64,000 bases of DNA from UBA4416 sp048498515 (GTDB lineage: Bacteria > Bacteroidota > Bacteroidia > B-17B0 > Aurantibacillaceae): the NCBI GenBank assembly GCA_048498515.1, contig JBEHXV010000021.1:27379-91378 (forward strand), written 5' to 3'. Position numbers and translations under genes: made by a program. Position 1 is the first letter of the stretch, and each line of letters starts with the position of its first letter. Positions 8,099 through 16,571 of this stretch are shown here, in pieces. Under the pieces are notes generated by a model. It searched no databases and was not told the origin of the DNA. It saw only the letters and a list, made by a program, of their open reading frames with translations.

Positions 8099-9946
8099 TT
8101 ATGCAAAGCTTTGCATATCAAACAGGCGTTTATAGATACCGTTCTTTGCCAGGAGTTCTTTATGTGTCCCTCTTTCTACCAGTTCACCTTTTTCAACCAC
8201 GCAAATCTCGTCGGCATTTACAATGGTACTTAGGCGGTGGGCAATTACAATGCTGGTACGGTTCTTCATTAAGTTATTCAGGGCTTCCTGCACCAGGCGT
8301 TCGCTTTCTGTATCCAGGGCGCTGGTAGCTTCATCCAAAATTAAAATAGGAGGGTTCTTTAAAATGGCACGGGCAATGCTGATGCGCTGACGCTGGCCGC
8401 CACTTAATTTACCACCACGGTCGCCAATGTTTGTTTGGTAGCCTTCCGGTTGTTTTAAAATAAATTCGTGGGCATTGGCCACTTTGGCCGCTTCTATCAC
8501 CTTTTCATGGTCAACGTGGTCGATCCCGAAAGCAATGTTATTCTCAATAGTATCATTAAATAAAATGCTTTCCTGTGTTACCACTCCAATCTGTTTCCGC
8601 AGGCTTTCAATGTTAATGTCTTTAATAGGAACACCATCAAATAATACATCACCCAAATCGGTTTCATAAAAGCGGGGGATCATGTCGGCCATGGTAGTTT
8701 TACCACTACCACTCAGGCCAACCAGGGCAATGGTTTTTCCTTTAGGAATAGTGAGGTTAATGTTCTTCAACACATGGCCTCTGTCGCCTTTATGGTAAGC
8801 AAAAGATACATTCTTAAATTCAATATGCTCGTTAAAGTTGTCAATAACCCTGGCATTGGGAATATTGACAATGGGGTTTTCTGCTTGCAGGATCTTATCG
8901 ATACGTTCTTCGGAAGCCAGGCCTTTTTGAATGTTGTTGTAGGCAAGGGTAATTTGCTTAATGGGCGGAACAATTTGTGAGGCCACAGCAAAATAACCCA
9001 AAAACGCTTCGGGTGTTAAATTGCTGGTTTTATTAATAACCATGATGCCGCCAATGAATAAAATAAGCATTAATACACCAAGCACAACTGTTTCGCTGAT
9101 GGGAGATGAAAGATCGCCACGGCGGTAAAGGCCAACTGAGATCTTGTTGTATTCGCTGTTCACTTTCTCAAAACGTTTTTGTACAAAGCGCTCACCGGTA
9201 AATGCTTTAATTATTTTTAAGGCGCCCAGTGTTTCTTCCATAATATTGAACAGCTGGCCAAATACAACCTTACCTTTGGCCGAGCGGCTTTTAAGACTCC
9301 TGCTGACAAGGGCTACCGCCAAACCGGCTACCGGCAATAATAAAAAAACGTATAGCGTTAAATAAGGGCTAATAACTATCAGCATAACCAACGAAATAAT
9401 AATGAGCAAAGGCTCACGGAAAATAAGCTCCAGGGTTTGCATGATGGACCATTCGATCTCAATGACATCGGTCGTCATACGGCTCATCATATCACCTTTA
9501 CGCTCCTCGCTAAAATAGGAGAGGGGAAGCTCAAGCGATTTCTTCATCATTTTATTCCTCAGGTCCTTTACCACACCGTTACGGATAGGTGCAAGGAAAT
9601 ACATGGCAAAATAGCGGCATACATTTTTAAAAAAAGTGGCAATGAATACCGTAATGCAAATCCATGCCAGTACTTTTATTTTCCCATAGGTAATAATAAA
9701 GTAGGCCATTTTATAATAACCCCATGCCGACGCGTAAGCGGCGCTGTATTCAAAAGTTGGCAAACCTTTATTTACCAAATCCTGGTAATAGGTAACATCG
9801 CTATCAAAAATGAGTTTTAAAAAGGGAATGGCCAGTGTAATTGAAAAAACCGAAAAAATCGAAAAGAAAATATTGAACAGGATATTCAGGTAGGTATATT
9901 TTTTATAATCCCTGGTATATTTAAGTACCGAAAACAGCTTTTTCAT
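8099..9946 (-). CDS. MsbA-type ABC exporter, permease fused to ATPase
   Basis: A 615-residue half-transporter. Six membrane helices occupy about residues 20-320. The ATPase domain has Walker A GLSGSGKTT (410-418), a Q-loop at about 458, the signature LSGGQ (514-518), Walker B ILILDEA (534-540) and the H-loop His570. Family members dimerise in the inner membrane and flip lipids, lipid A-core or drugs outward; the substrate here cannot be fixed, though lipid export is the common role in this phylum. It is divergent from the YfhO pair across 84 bp holding an operator-like dyad. Confidence 0.88.
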   Translation of the reverse strand: MKKLFSVLKYTRDYKKYTYLNILFNIFFSIFSVFSITLAIPFLKLIFDSDVTYYQDLVNKGLPTFEYSAAYASAWGYYKMAYFIITYGKIKVLAWICITVFIATFFKNVCRYFAMYFLAPIRNGVVKDLRNKMMKKSLELPLSYFSEERKGDMMSRMTTDVIEIEWSIMQTLELIFREPLLIIISLVMLIVISPYLTLYVFLLLPVAGLAVALVSRSLKSRSAKGKVVFGQLFNIMEETLGALKIIKAFTGERFVQKRFEKVNSEYNKISVGLYRRGDLSSPISETVVLGVLMLILFIGGIMVINKTSNLTPEAFLGYFAVASQIVPPIKQITLAYNNIQKGLASEERIDKILQAENPIVNIPNARVIDNFNEHIEFKNVSFAYHKGDRGHVLKNINLTIPKGKTIALVGLSGSGKTTMADMIPRFYETDLGDVLFDGVPIKDINIESLRKQIGVVTQESILFNDTIENNIAFGIDHVDHEKVIEAAKVANAHEFILKQPEGYQTNIGDRGGKLSGGQRQRISIARAILKNPPILILDEATSALDTESERLVQEALNNLMKNRTSIVIAHRLSTIVNADEICVVEKGELVERGTHKELLAKNGIYKRLFDMQSFA

Positions 9947-9973
9947 TGGGCGCTAAAATACAAATAAAATAGT

Positions 9974-10001
9974 CGTTTTACGCCTTAATTATTGTAAAAC
10001 G
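9974..10001. promoter_or_regulatory. Operator-like dyad between ABC transporter and YfhO genes
   Basis: CGTTTTAC (9974-9981) and GTAAAACG (9994-10001) form a perfect 8-bp inverted repeat with a 12-nt spacer. The right arm ends 5 nt before the -7 box of the first YfhO gene, in the -33 region, a place where a bound repressor would block RNA polymerase. It lies 28 nt from the ABC transporter start, so it could affect both genes. Confidence 0.5.
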
Positions 10002-10006
10002 CTTCC

Positions 10007-10014
10007 TATATTTG
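10007..10014 (+). promoter_or_regulatory. -7 promoter box of first YfhO gene
   Basis: TATATTTG matches TAnnTTTG exactly and lies 16 nt before the ATG at 10031. The same octamer, TATATTTG, precedes the second YfhO gene at 12699-12706. Confidence 0.6.
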
Positions 10015-10030
10015 CTTAAACCTACACTGT

Positions 10031-12589
10031 ATGAATTTTAAAAAACACCTTCCGCACTTGCTGGCCGTTATTGCGTTTGCCCTCATTACCTATATTTCTT
10101 TCAAGCCCTTGTTTTCCGGAAAGGTCATCAACCAGTCGGATATTACCCAACATAAAGGCATGAGCAAAGAGCTGGCCAATTACAGGGAAAAACAACACTC
10201 GGAAGCGCTTTGGACAAACTCCATGTTTGGCGGAATGCCTGCCTACCAGGTTTCTACATTATATCCCGGTAACTGGATTGGCCAGGTTGACAAATTGATT
10301 CATGTGTACATGCCACACCCAAGCGGTTATATTTTCATGTGTTTCCTGGGCTTTTTTATTTTATTGCTTTGTCTCGATATTAATCCCTGGCTGGCCTTTG
10401 CAGGAGCGCTGGCGTATGGTTTCTCGTCTTATTTTTTCATTATCCTCGAAGTTGGACACAACTCCAAGGCCAATGCCATTAGCTATTTAGCCCCCATTTT
10501 AGGCGGCGTTATTTTACTCATGAGGGGCAAGTACTGGCTGGGCTTTACGGTTTCAACCCTGTTTATGGCCCTGGAGCTAAATGCCAACCACGTTCAGATC
10601 ACGTATTACGGTTTTATGATCCTGCTCCTGGTATTTATAGCTTATTTTATAAAAGCGGTAAAAGAAAAAACAGTAAAGCCATTTTTTATAGGTGCAGGAA
10701 TTTTTGCTGTTGCCGGCCTGATCGGTTTTTTGCCAAATGCGGGAAGCCTGTTAGCAACCAATGAGTACGGCAACTATTCAACCCGTGGGAAAAGTGAATT
10801 GACCATAGGCCCTGATTTAAAAAGCAACCAGGAAAATAAAACCTCGGGGCTTGATAAAAATTACGCGGTGGCTTACAGCCATGGCATTTGGGAAACCATG
10901 ACCTTCCTGATCCCGAATTTTAAAGGTGGGGCTTCATCGGCCATTTCCAATACCGATAAGGACGCCCTGAAAGCCGTTGATCCGCAAATGAGGGAACAGA
11001 TAGCCGGGAGCGACGCCTATTTTGGCGACCAGGGTGGAACCAGCGGCCCTGTATACATTGGCGCCATTGTTATTTTCCTGGCGTTTCTTGGTTTGTTCAT
11101 TGTTGACCATACCATTAAATGGCCGCTGTTCATTGCCACTCTATTGTGCATGATGCTAGCCTGGGGCAAATTCTTTATGGGCTTCAGCAGTTTCTTTTTG
11201 GATTATGTGCCGGGCTACAATAAGTTCAGAGCGGTTTCCATGATCCTGATTATTGCCGAACTCACCCTTCCTTTACTGGCCGTTCTGGCAATTGATAAAT
11301 TCATAAAAATGACCAATGCGAATGAAGCTGTAAAACTACCTTTTATAAACAAGAGCTATGATCTTAAAAAAATACTGATTGTATCTTTAGTGGTAGTTGG
11401 TGGTTTTTGCCTCATGGGCTTCCTGGCGCCAACCATGGTCAATACATTTTCGCCACCAAACGAAGAAGCCAACATTACACAACAGTATAAACAAGGCGGG
11501 GCAACCGATGCCCAGATTGCGCAGGTAATACCGGCTTATATTGAGAACCTGCAAAAAGCGAGGATGCAGATCTTTAAAAGCGATGCCCTCCGTTCGTTCT
11601 TTTTTATTGCATTGGCAGCCATTGGTTTGTTCCTGTTTATTATAAAGAAACTAAAAGCCGAATGGTTGTTCGCTATCCTTGGCGTTTGTTTTGTTGCCGA
11701 CCAGTGGCCGGTAGCCACACGTTACCTGAACAGTAACAGCTTTATTACCAAAGCACAGCAGGAGTCGGCTTTTGCCACTTCAAAGGCTGATGACCAGATC
11801 TTGCAGGATACAACGCTTGATTACAGGGTATTGAACCTTGCTGTTAATCCTTTCCAGGATGCCACTACCTCATACCATCACAAATCAATTGGCGGTTACC
11901 ATGGCGCTAAACTAAAAAAATACGATGAGCTCATCAGCTTTCATTTATTTAAAGAAATGGATCAGTACTCCAGAGGCCTGCAAACAGTAACCGATGATTC
12001 ATCCATGAATGCCATGACCAAAAACTTACCGGTGTTGAATATGCTCAATACCCGTTATGTTATTTATCCAGGCAAGGATTACGAACTGGCCATACCAAAC
12101 CCACAAGCCAATGGCAATGCCTGGTTTGTGAAAAACATTAAAACAGTGGCTAATGCCGATTCGGAAATTGTGGCCCTGTATGGTGCCGATACAAAAGCAG
12201 ATGCGTTCATTCAGCAAAAAAACAGGGAAGGCCTTGGAGCAACTAACACCTATGAAGGTGAAGGAAAAATTGTTTTAAAATCGTATCAGCCAAACAACCT
12301 GGTATATGAAACGGATACCAAGAACAAAGAGTTTGCCGTGTTCTCCGAAATTTATTATCCAAAAGGCTGGAATGCCTATGTTGACGGAACACTAAGCCCT
12401 TACATGTGTGTGGATTATTTGTTGCGTGGCATGGAAATCCCGGCCGGCCAACATAAGATAGAATTTAAATTTGAGCCAACTGTTTACAAAACAGGAAATA
12501 CCATTGCCCTGATCGGTTCCTTGCTGGTACTTGTTTCGGTAGCGCTCGGGTTTTATTTATCGGCAAAAAAGAAAGAGCTCATTTTCTGA
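10031..12589 (+). CDS. YfhO-family membrane protein, copy 1
   Basis: The 852-residue polytopic protein has about 12-14 membrane helices: one at the N-terminus, clusters at about 95-240, 330-430 and 450-480, one near 520-545 and one at the extreme C-terminus. The large extracytoplasmic region at about 560-820 ends in the YfhO-typical segment YPKGWNAYVDG before the last helix. Family members in Firmicutes add sugars to teichoic acids with a GT-C fold; the role in Bacteroidota is not known but envelope glycan modification is the likely field. Signature NSMFGGMPAYQVSTLYPGNW is at about 61-80. A close paralogue follows 134 bp downstream. Confidence 0.82.
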   Translation: MNFKKHLPHLLAVIAFALITYISFKPLFSGKVINQSDITQHKGMSKELANYREKQHSEALWTNSMFGGMPAYQVSTLYPGNWIGQVDKLIHVYMPHPSGYIFMCFLGFFILLLCLDINPWLAFAGALAYGFSSYFFIILEVGHNSKANAISYLAPILGGVILLMRGKYWLGFTVSTLFMALELNANHVQITYYGFMILLLVFIAYFIKAVKEKTVKPFFIGAGIFAVAGLIGFLPNAGSLLATNEYGNYSTRGKSELTIGPDLKSNQENKTSGLDKNYAVAYSHGIWETMTFLIPNFKGGASSAISNTDKDALKAVDPQMREQIAGSDAYFGDQGGTSGPVYIGAIVIFLAFLGLFIVDHTIKWPLFIATLLCMMLAWGKFFMGFSSFFLDYVPGYNKFRAVSMILIIAELTLPLLAVLAIDKFIKMTNANEAVKLPFINKSYDLKKILIVSLVVVGGFCLMGFLAPTMVNTFSPPNEEANITQQYKQGGATDAQIAQVIPAYIENLQKARMQIFKSDALRSFFFIALAAIGLFLFIIKKLKAEWLFAILGVCFVADQWPVATRYLNSNSFITKAQQESAFATSKADDQILQDTTLDYRVLNLAVNPFQDATTSYHHKSIGGYHGAKLKKYDELISFHLFKEMDQYSRGLQTVTDDSSMNAMTKNLPVLNMLNTRYVIYPGKDYELAIPNPQANGNAWFVKNIKTVANADSEIVALYGADTKADAFIQQKNREGLGATNTYEGEGKIVLKSYQPNNLVYETDTKNKEFAVFSEIYYPKGWNAYVDGTLSPYMCVDYLLRGMEIPAGQHKIEFKFEPTVYKTGNTIALIGSLLVLVSVALGFYLSAKKKELIF

Positions 12590-12599
12590 TTCGGGTTAT

Positions 12600-12668
12600 T
12601 TAACCACATAGACACATAGGTAGCTAAAGAAACGCTCTCTGTTTAAATCTATGTGCCTATGTGGTTAA
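12600..12668. repeat. 20-bp-arm inverted repeat (AACCACATAGACACATAG type)
   Basis: Arms TTAACCACATAGACACATAG (12600-12619) and its complement (12649-12668) differ at one position, with a 29-nt loop. It lies between the two YfhO genes. Elements reading CACATAGxCACATAG are a dispersed repeat type I recall from Bacteroidota genomes. It could weaken read-through between the paralogues. Confidence 0.7.
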
Positions 12669-12698
12669 ATCAATATTTTCATAAAGATGGATTATGAT

Positions 12699-12706
12699 TA
12701 TATTTG
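12699..12706 (+). promoter_or_regulatory. -7 promoter box of second YfhO gene
   Basis: TATATTTG matches TAnnTTTG and lies 17 nt before the ATG at 12724, the same geometry as for the first copy. The operator-like dyad of the first copy is not repeated here. Confidence 0.6.
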
Positions 12707-12723
12707 CCTAAAACCACTTTACG

Positions 12724-15285
12724 ATGACCATAAAAAAATACCTTCCGCATTTAGCAGCCATTATTGTTTTTGCCGTAATTACCCTTGTTCAGTTTAGTCC
12801 CCTCTTATCAGGTAAGTCTTTGGAACAAGGCGATATTGTAAGGTATAAAGGAATGAGCCAGGAAGTAAAAGACTTTCGGGAAAAGCAACATGCCGAGCCG
12901 CTATGGACCAACTCCATGTTTGGTGGCATGCCGGCCTACCAGGTCTCTACCTTATATCCGGGTAATTGGCTAGGAACTATTGACAAGGTGTTCCATTTAT
13001 TTTTACCACACCCAAGCGGTTATATTTTCTTATGCTTTATTGGTTTTTTTATTTTACTGCTTTGCCTCGAAACCGATCCCTGGCTGGCGCTCGTAGGCGC
13101 CCTGGCTTATGGTTTTTCCTCTTACTTTTTTATTATTCTCGAAGCAGGGCATAACTCCAAAGCCAATGCCATTGGTTACCTGGCGCCGGTATTGGGTGGT
13201 ATTATCTTATTAATGCGTGGCAAACATTGGTTGGGCTTTGCGGTAACTACCTTATTCATGGCTTTAGAGTTAAATGCCAACCACGTTCAAATCTCTTATT
13301 ACGGCTTTATGCTGTTTGGCATTGTGCTTTTATCCTATTTCATTATTGCTTTCAAACAAAAAAACCTCAAACCATTTCTTATAGGTGTTGCCCTGTTCAT
13401 TGGCGCTACCCTGATAAGCGTATTACCTAATGCCGGAAATTTGCTGGCAACCTATGAATACGGAAACTATACCACCCGTGGTAAAACCGAATTAACCATT
13501 GACGCTTCTTTAAAGGATAATAAATCGAATGTAACATCCGGTTTGGATAAGAACTATGCTACCCAATGGAGCTATGGGGTAGGGGAAACCATGACATTCC
13601 TGATCCCTGATTTTAAAGGCGGTGGTTCACAAGCCATTGGTAGCGCCGACAAGGATGCCCTGAAGATCATCGATCCTCAAATGCGTGAACAGGTGGCGCA
13701 AAGCAGCGCTTATTTCGGCGATCAGCCTTTTACCAGCGGGCCGGTATACATTGGCGCCATTGTCATGCTCCTGGCATTTTTAGGATTATTGATCATTGAC
13801 CACCCGTTGAAATGGGCCTTGTTTGCCGCTACCTTGTTATCGGTAATGCTGGCCTGGGGAAAACATTTTATGCCATTAACCAACCTGTTTATGGATTATG
13901 TTCCCGGCTATAATAAATTCAGGGCGGTTTCCATGATCCTGGTCATTGCCGAACTTACCATTCCTTTATTGGCCGTATTGGCGTTGGACAAATTCATTAA
14001 AGCATCGGCTAAGAATGAAGCGGTTAAATTGCCTTTCACCAGCAAAACCATCGATCTTAAAAAAGCCCTTATCATTTCGCTGGCAGTTATAGGCGGTTTT
14101 TGCCTCATCAGCGCTTTTATGCCAACCGTTACCAATTCATTTATTCCCGATGGCGAAGAAACACAGATCGTTAACCAGTTCAAGCAAAGTGGTGCAAGCG
14201 ACGCGCAGATCTCTCAATTTTTACCGGCTTACCTCGAAAATATTCAAAAAGCCAGGGAGGCTATTTTCAAATCGGATGCACGCCGCTCATTAATTTTTGT
14301 TGCTTTAGCGGGTGGTTTCCTGTTCCTGTACCTGCAAAAGAAATTAAAACTGGAATTGTTCCTGGTAGCGATGAGCATTTATTTAATGGCCGATTTGTGG
14401 CCGGTAGCGGCAAGGTATCTTAACGAAAAAAACTTTGTACCTAAAGCGCAGTACGACGCGCCACCGGCAAAAACACCGGCCGATGAGCGCATCCTGGAAG
14501 ACAAGAGCCTTGATTACCGGGTATTGAACTTATCAACCAGCACCTTTAATGATGCCGCTACTTCTTATTACCATAAATCCATTGGTGGGTACCATGGCGC
14601 CAAGCTTAAGAAATACCAGGAGATCATTGATTTCCATTTGGATAAAGAAATAGATGCGTTTTACAATGGACTGAATGCCGCCGCGCAAAACGATTCGCTG
14701 ATGCAAATTCACATGGCAAAATTAAACGTACTGAACATGCTGAACACCAAATATGTGATAGTGCCAACAAAAGATGCCGTTATTCCTATTTCAAATCCAC
14801 AGGCCAATGGAAATGCCTGGTTCATTAAAAGTATTAAAACAGTGCCAAATGCCGATTCGGAAATTGTGGCTTTATATAACGTTAATACAAAACGCGAAGC
14901 GGTGATCCAGCAAAAAAACAAAGAGCTGACTACAGTGGCCGATACGTATAATGCCGATGGGAAGATCACCTTACAGTCCTATAAAGCAAACGACCTGGTG
15001 TACCAGTCAGATTCAAAAGACAAAGGTTTTGCCGTGTTCTCCGAGATTTATTATCCTAAAGGCTGGGATGCATACATTGATGGCGCTTTAACACCGCATA
15101 CCTGTGTGGATTATGTTTTAAGAGGCATGGAAATTCCGGCCGGCAAGCATACCATTGAGTTTAAGTTTGAACCAAAAGTATATAAAACGGGCAACAGCAT
15201 TGCCATGATTGGTTCCGTATTATTGCTGCTTTGCTTTGGTGGCGGCTTATTTTTTGCGGCGAAAAAGAAGGAGATTGCTTTTTAA
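12724..15285 (+). CDS. YfhO-family membrane protein, copy 2
   Basis: The 853-residue protein aligns with the preceding gene over its whole length, from KKYLPHLAAI at the N-terminus to YPKGWDAYIDG and the final helix. Long runs are identical, such as NSMFGGMPAYQVSTLYPGNW, DYVPGYNKFRAVSMIL and KSIGGYHGAKLKKY. The extracytoplasmic loops are less alike (for example HLDKEIDAFYNGLNAAAQ against HLFKEMDQYSRGLQTV). This points to an old tandem duplication with divergence in the exposed part, perhaps in acceptor choice. It has its own -7 box and is followed by a repeat-rich convergent gap. Confidence 0.82.
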   Translation: MTIKKYLPHLAAIIVFAVITLVQFSPLLSGKSLEQGDIVRYKGMSQEVKDFREKQHAEPLWTNSMFGGMPAYQVSTLYPGNWLGTIDKVFHLFLPHPSGYIFLCFIGFFILLLCLETDPWLALVGALAYGFSSYFFIILEAGHNSKANAIGYLAPVLGGIILLMRGKHWLGFAVTTLFMALELNANHVQISYYGFMLFGIVLLSYFIIAFKQKNLKPFLIGVALFIGATLISVLPNAGNLLATYEYGNYTTRGKTELTIDASLKDNKSNVTSGLDKNYATQWSYGVGETMTFLIPDFKGGGSQAIGSADKDALKIIDPQMREQVAQSSAYFGDQPFTSGPVYIGAIVMLLAFLGLLIIDHPLKWALFAATLLSVMLAWGKHFMPLTNLFMDYVPGYNKFRAVSMILVIAELTIPLLAVLALDKFIKASAKNEAVKLPFTSKTIDLKKALIISLAVIGGFCLISAFMPTVTNSFIPDGEETQIVNQFKQSGASDAQISQFLPAYLENIQKAREAIFKSDARRSLIFVALAGGFLFLYLQKKLKLELFLVAMSIYLMADLWPVAARYLNEKNFVPKAQYDAPPAKTPADERILEDKSLDYRVLNLSTSTFNDAATSYYHKSIGGYHGAKLKKYQEIIDFHLDKEIDAFYNGLNAAAQNDSLMQIHMAKLNVLNMLNTKYVIVPTKDAVIPISNPQANGNAWFIKSIKTVPNADSEIVALYNVNTKREAVIQQKNKELTTVADTYNADGKITLQSYKANDLVYQSDSKDKGFAVFSEIYYPKGWDAYIDGALTPHTCVDYVLRGMEIPAGKHTIEFKFEPKVYKTGNSIAMIGSVLLLLCFGGGLFFAAKKKEIAF

Positions 15286-15324
15286 AACATTACTACTCCA
15301 TTGCAAAAATAAATCCGAAGGATT

Positions 15325-15427
15325 CAAATGTTTATAGCAAGGAAATATGTTATAACATTCGACCCCGACGGGGTCGTACACAAAATTAATTCTGATATTT
15401 CTATAAACATTTGACCTCTTCGAGGTC
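15325..15427. repeat. Composite of nested hairpins
   Basis: CAAATGTTTATAG (15325-15337) pairs perfectly with CTATAAACATTTG (15401-15413). Inside and beside it are two GC-rich palindromes, GACCCCGACGGGGTC (15361-15375) and GACCTCTTCGAGGTC (15413-15427). The whole fills the convergent gap between YfhO copy 2 and the acyltransferase and may stop transcription from both sides. Confidence 0.7.
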
Positions 15428-15448
15428 ACAATAAATGACTTGTCCTAT

Positions 15449-16561
15449 CTACTTCGAAGCCACCGTCGTAAACCGTTTCTTCAGCTTCAGAATTGGTCCT
15501 TCGAAACAATAATAGAGCAGGGTAGAAATTGCCATGGTAATGAGCATGACGGCAACCGGAATGCCCCAGCCGCACAATCCTTCGCTGAATTTGACATCGC
15601 TGTGCTTAAAGGCTTTGATAATGTAGGTGGCGATCATGATATGGATCATGTACATGCTAAAGGAAATATTGCCCAGGTATTTAGATACGGGTACATTTAA
15701 TTTGATCACAAATTCCTGCTGCGTGGCGGCCCATACCAGGTATCCCCCTAAAAGCCCTGTAATAATAAGGTTTTGACCAAGGGAGTAATTGTATGGAACA
15801 ATATTAAACACAACCAGCACCAGCACAAATAAAATAGCCAATTGAACCAGTGGAATAAAGAGGAATTTTAACTTAATACCGGCATTATAAAAACAGGCAA
15901 TCAAGGTACCTATGCCAAAATAATAGAAATAGCTTGAGCTTATGAAATAAGGCGTATTCAGTCCCGATGCGGCCGGAACACCTCTAAAATAAAACCACGA
16001 CAGGAAGCCTGTTACGACTAATAACCAGCCAATGGTTTTAAATTTTCCCTTGAAAATAAAAAGCAACAGGGGCAGCAGCAGGTAAATGTGCTCCTCAATA
16101 CAAACCGACCAAAGGATGGTATATTCGGGTTCTACCGTGCTAAAAATCAACTGGTAATTCACGGTAAAAGTACTGGCATACAAAACACTTTCCTTCACAT
16201 ATTCCCATGGAAAATGATTGGACAAAGGAATGATGATGACCTTGACCAGTACCACTAAAAAGTAAAGTGGCCAGATGCGAATGATGCGGCGGGCATAAAA
16301 ATTCTTTAAGGTAAAGGTACCCAATTTGTATTCCTGGATCAGGATCAATGAAATGAGAAAACCGCTAATGATAAAAAACACATCCAAAAAAAAGGCTCCC
16401 GAATAGCGGTGCAGGGCTTCGGCTTTGGTAGGAAAACCCTTGTCGCGCAATATTAAGGTACAGTGATGAAAGATAACACCGGTAGCGCAAATAAAACGCA
16501 GCACATCAATTCCTTTAAAATAGCTGATAGAGGTAGAGGAGGCTGGCTTTGTTTTACTCAT
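15449..16561 (-). CDS. Membrane acyltransferase, OafA/NodX family (Acyltransferase_3)
   Basis: A 370-residue protein with about ten membrane helices. The N-terminal motif LRFICATGVIFHH places Arg22 and His32 at the ten-residue spacing typical of the family's active site. FFIISGFLIS and FYARRIIRIWPLYFLVV are further family hallmarks. Such enzymes move acyl groups, mostly acetyl, to sugars of surface polysaccharides. No SGNH domain is attached. It starts 10 bp after dnaB and is likely co-transcribed with it, although no functional link is evident; the YfhO genes converge on it from the other side. Confidence 0.85.
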   Translation of the reverse strand: MSKTKPASSTSISYFKGIDVLRFICATGVIFHHCTLILRDKGFPTKAEALHRYSGAFFLDVFFIISGFLISLILIQEYKLGTFTLKNFYARRIIRIWPLYFLVVLVKVIIIPLSNHFPWEYVKESVLYASTFTVNYQLIFSTVEPEYTILWSVCIEEHIYLLLPLLLFIFKGKFKTIGWLLVVTGFLSWFYFRGVPAASGLNTPYFISSSYFYYFGIGTLIACFYNAGIKLKFLFIPLVQLAILFVLVLVVFNIVPYNYSLGQNLIITGLLGGYLVWAATQQEFVIKLNVPVSKYLGNISFSMYMIHIMIATYIIKAFKHSDVKFSEGLCGWGIPVAVMLITMAISTLLYYCFEGPILKLKKRFTTVASK

Positions 16562-16571
16562 ACATTAAGAC

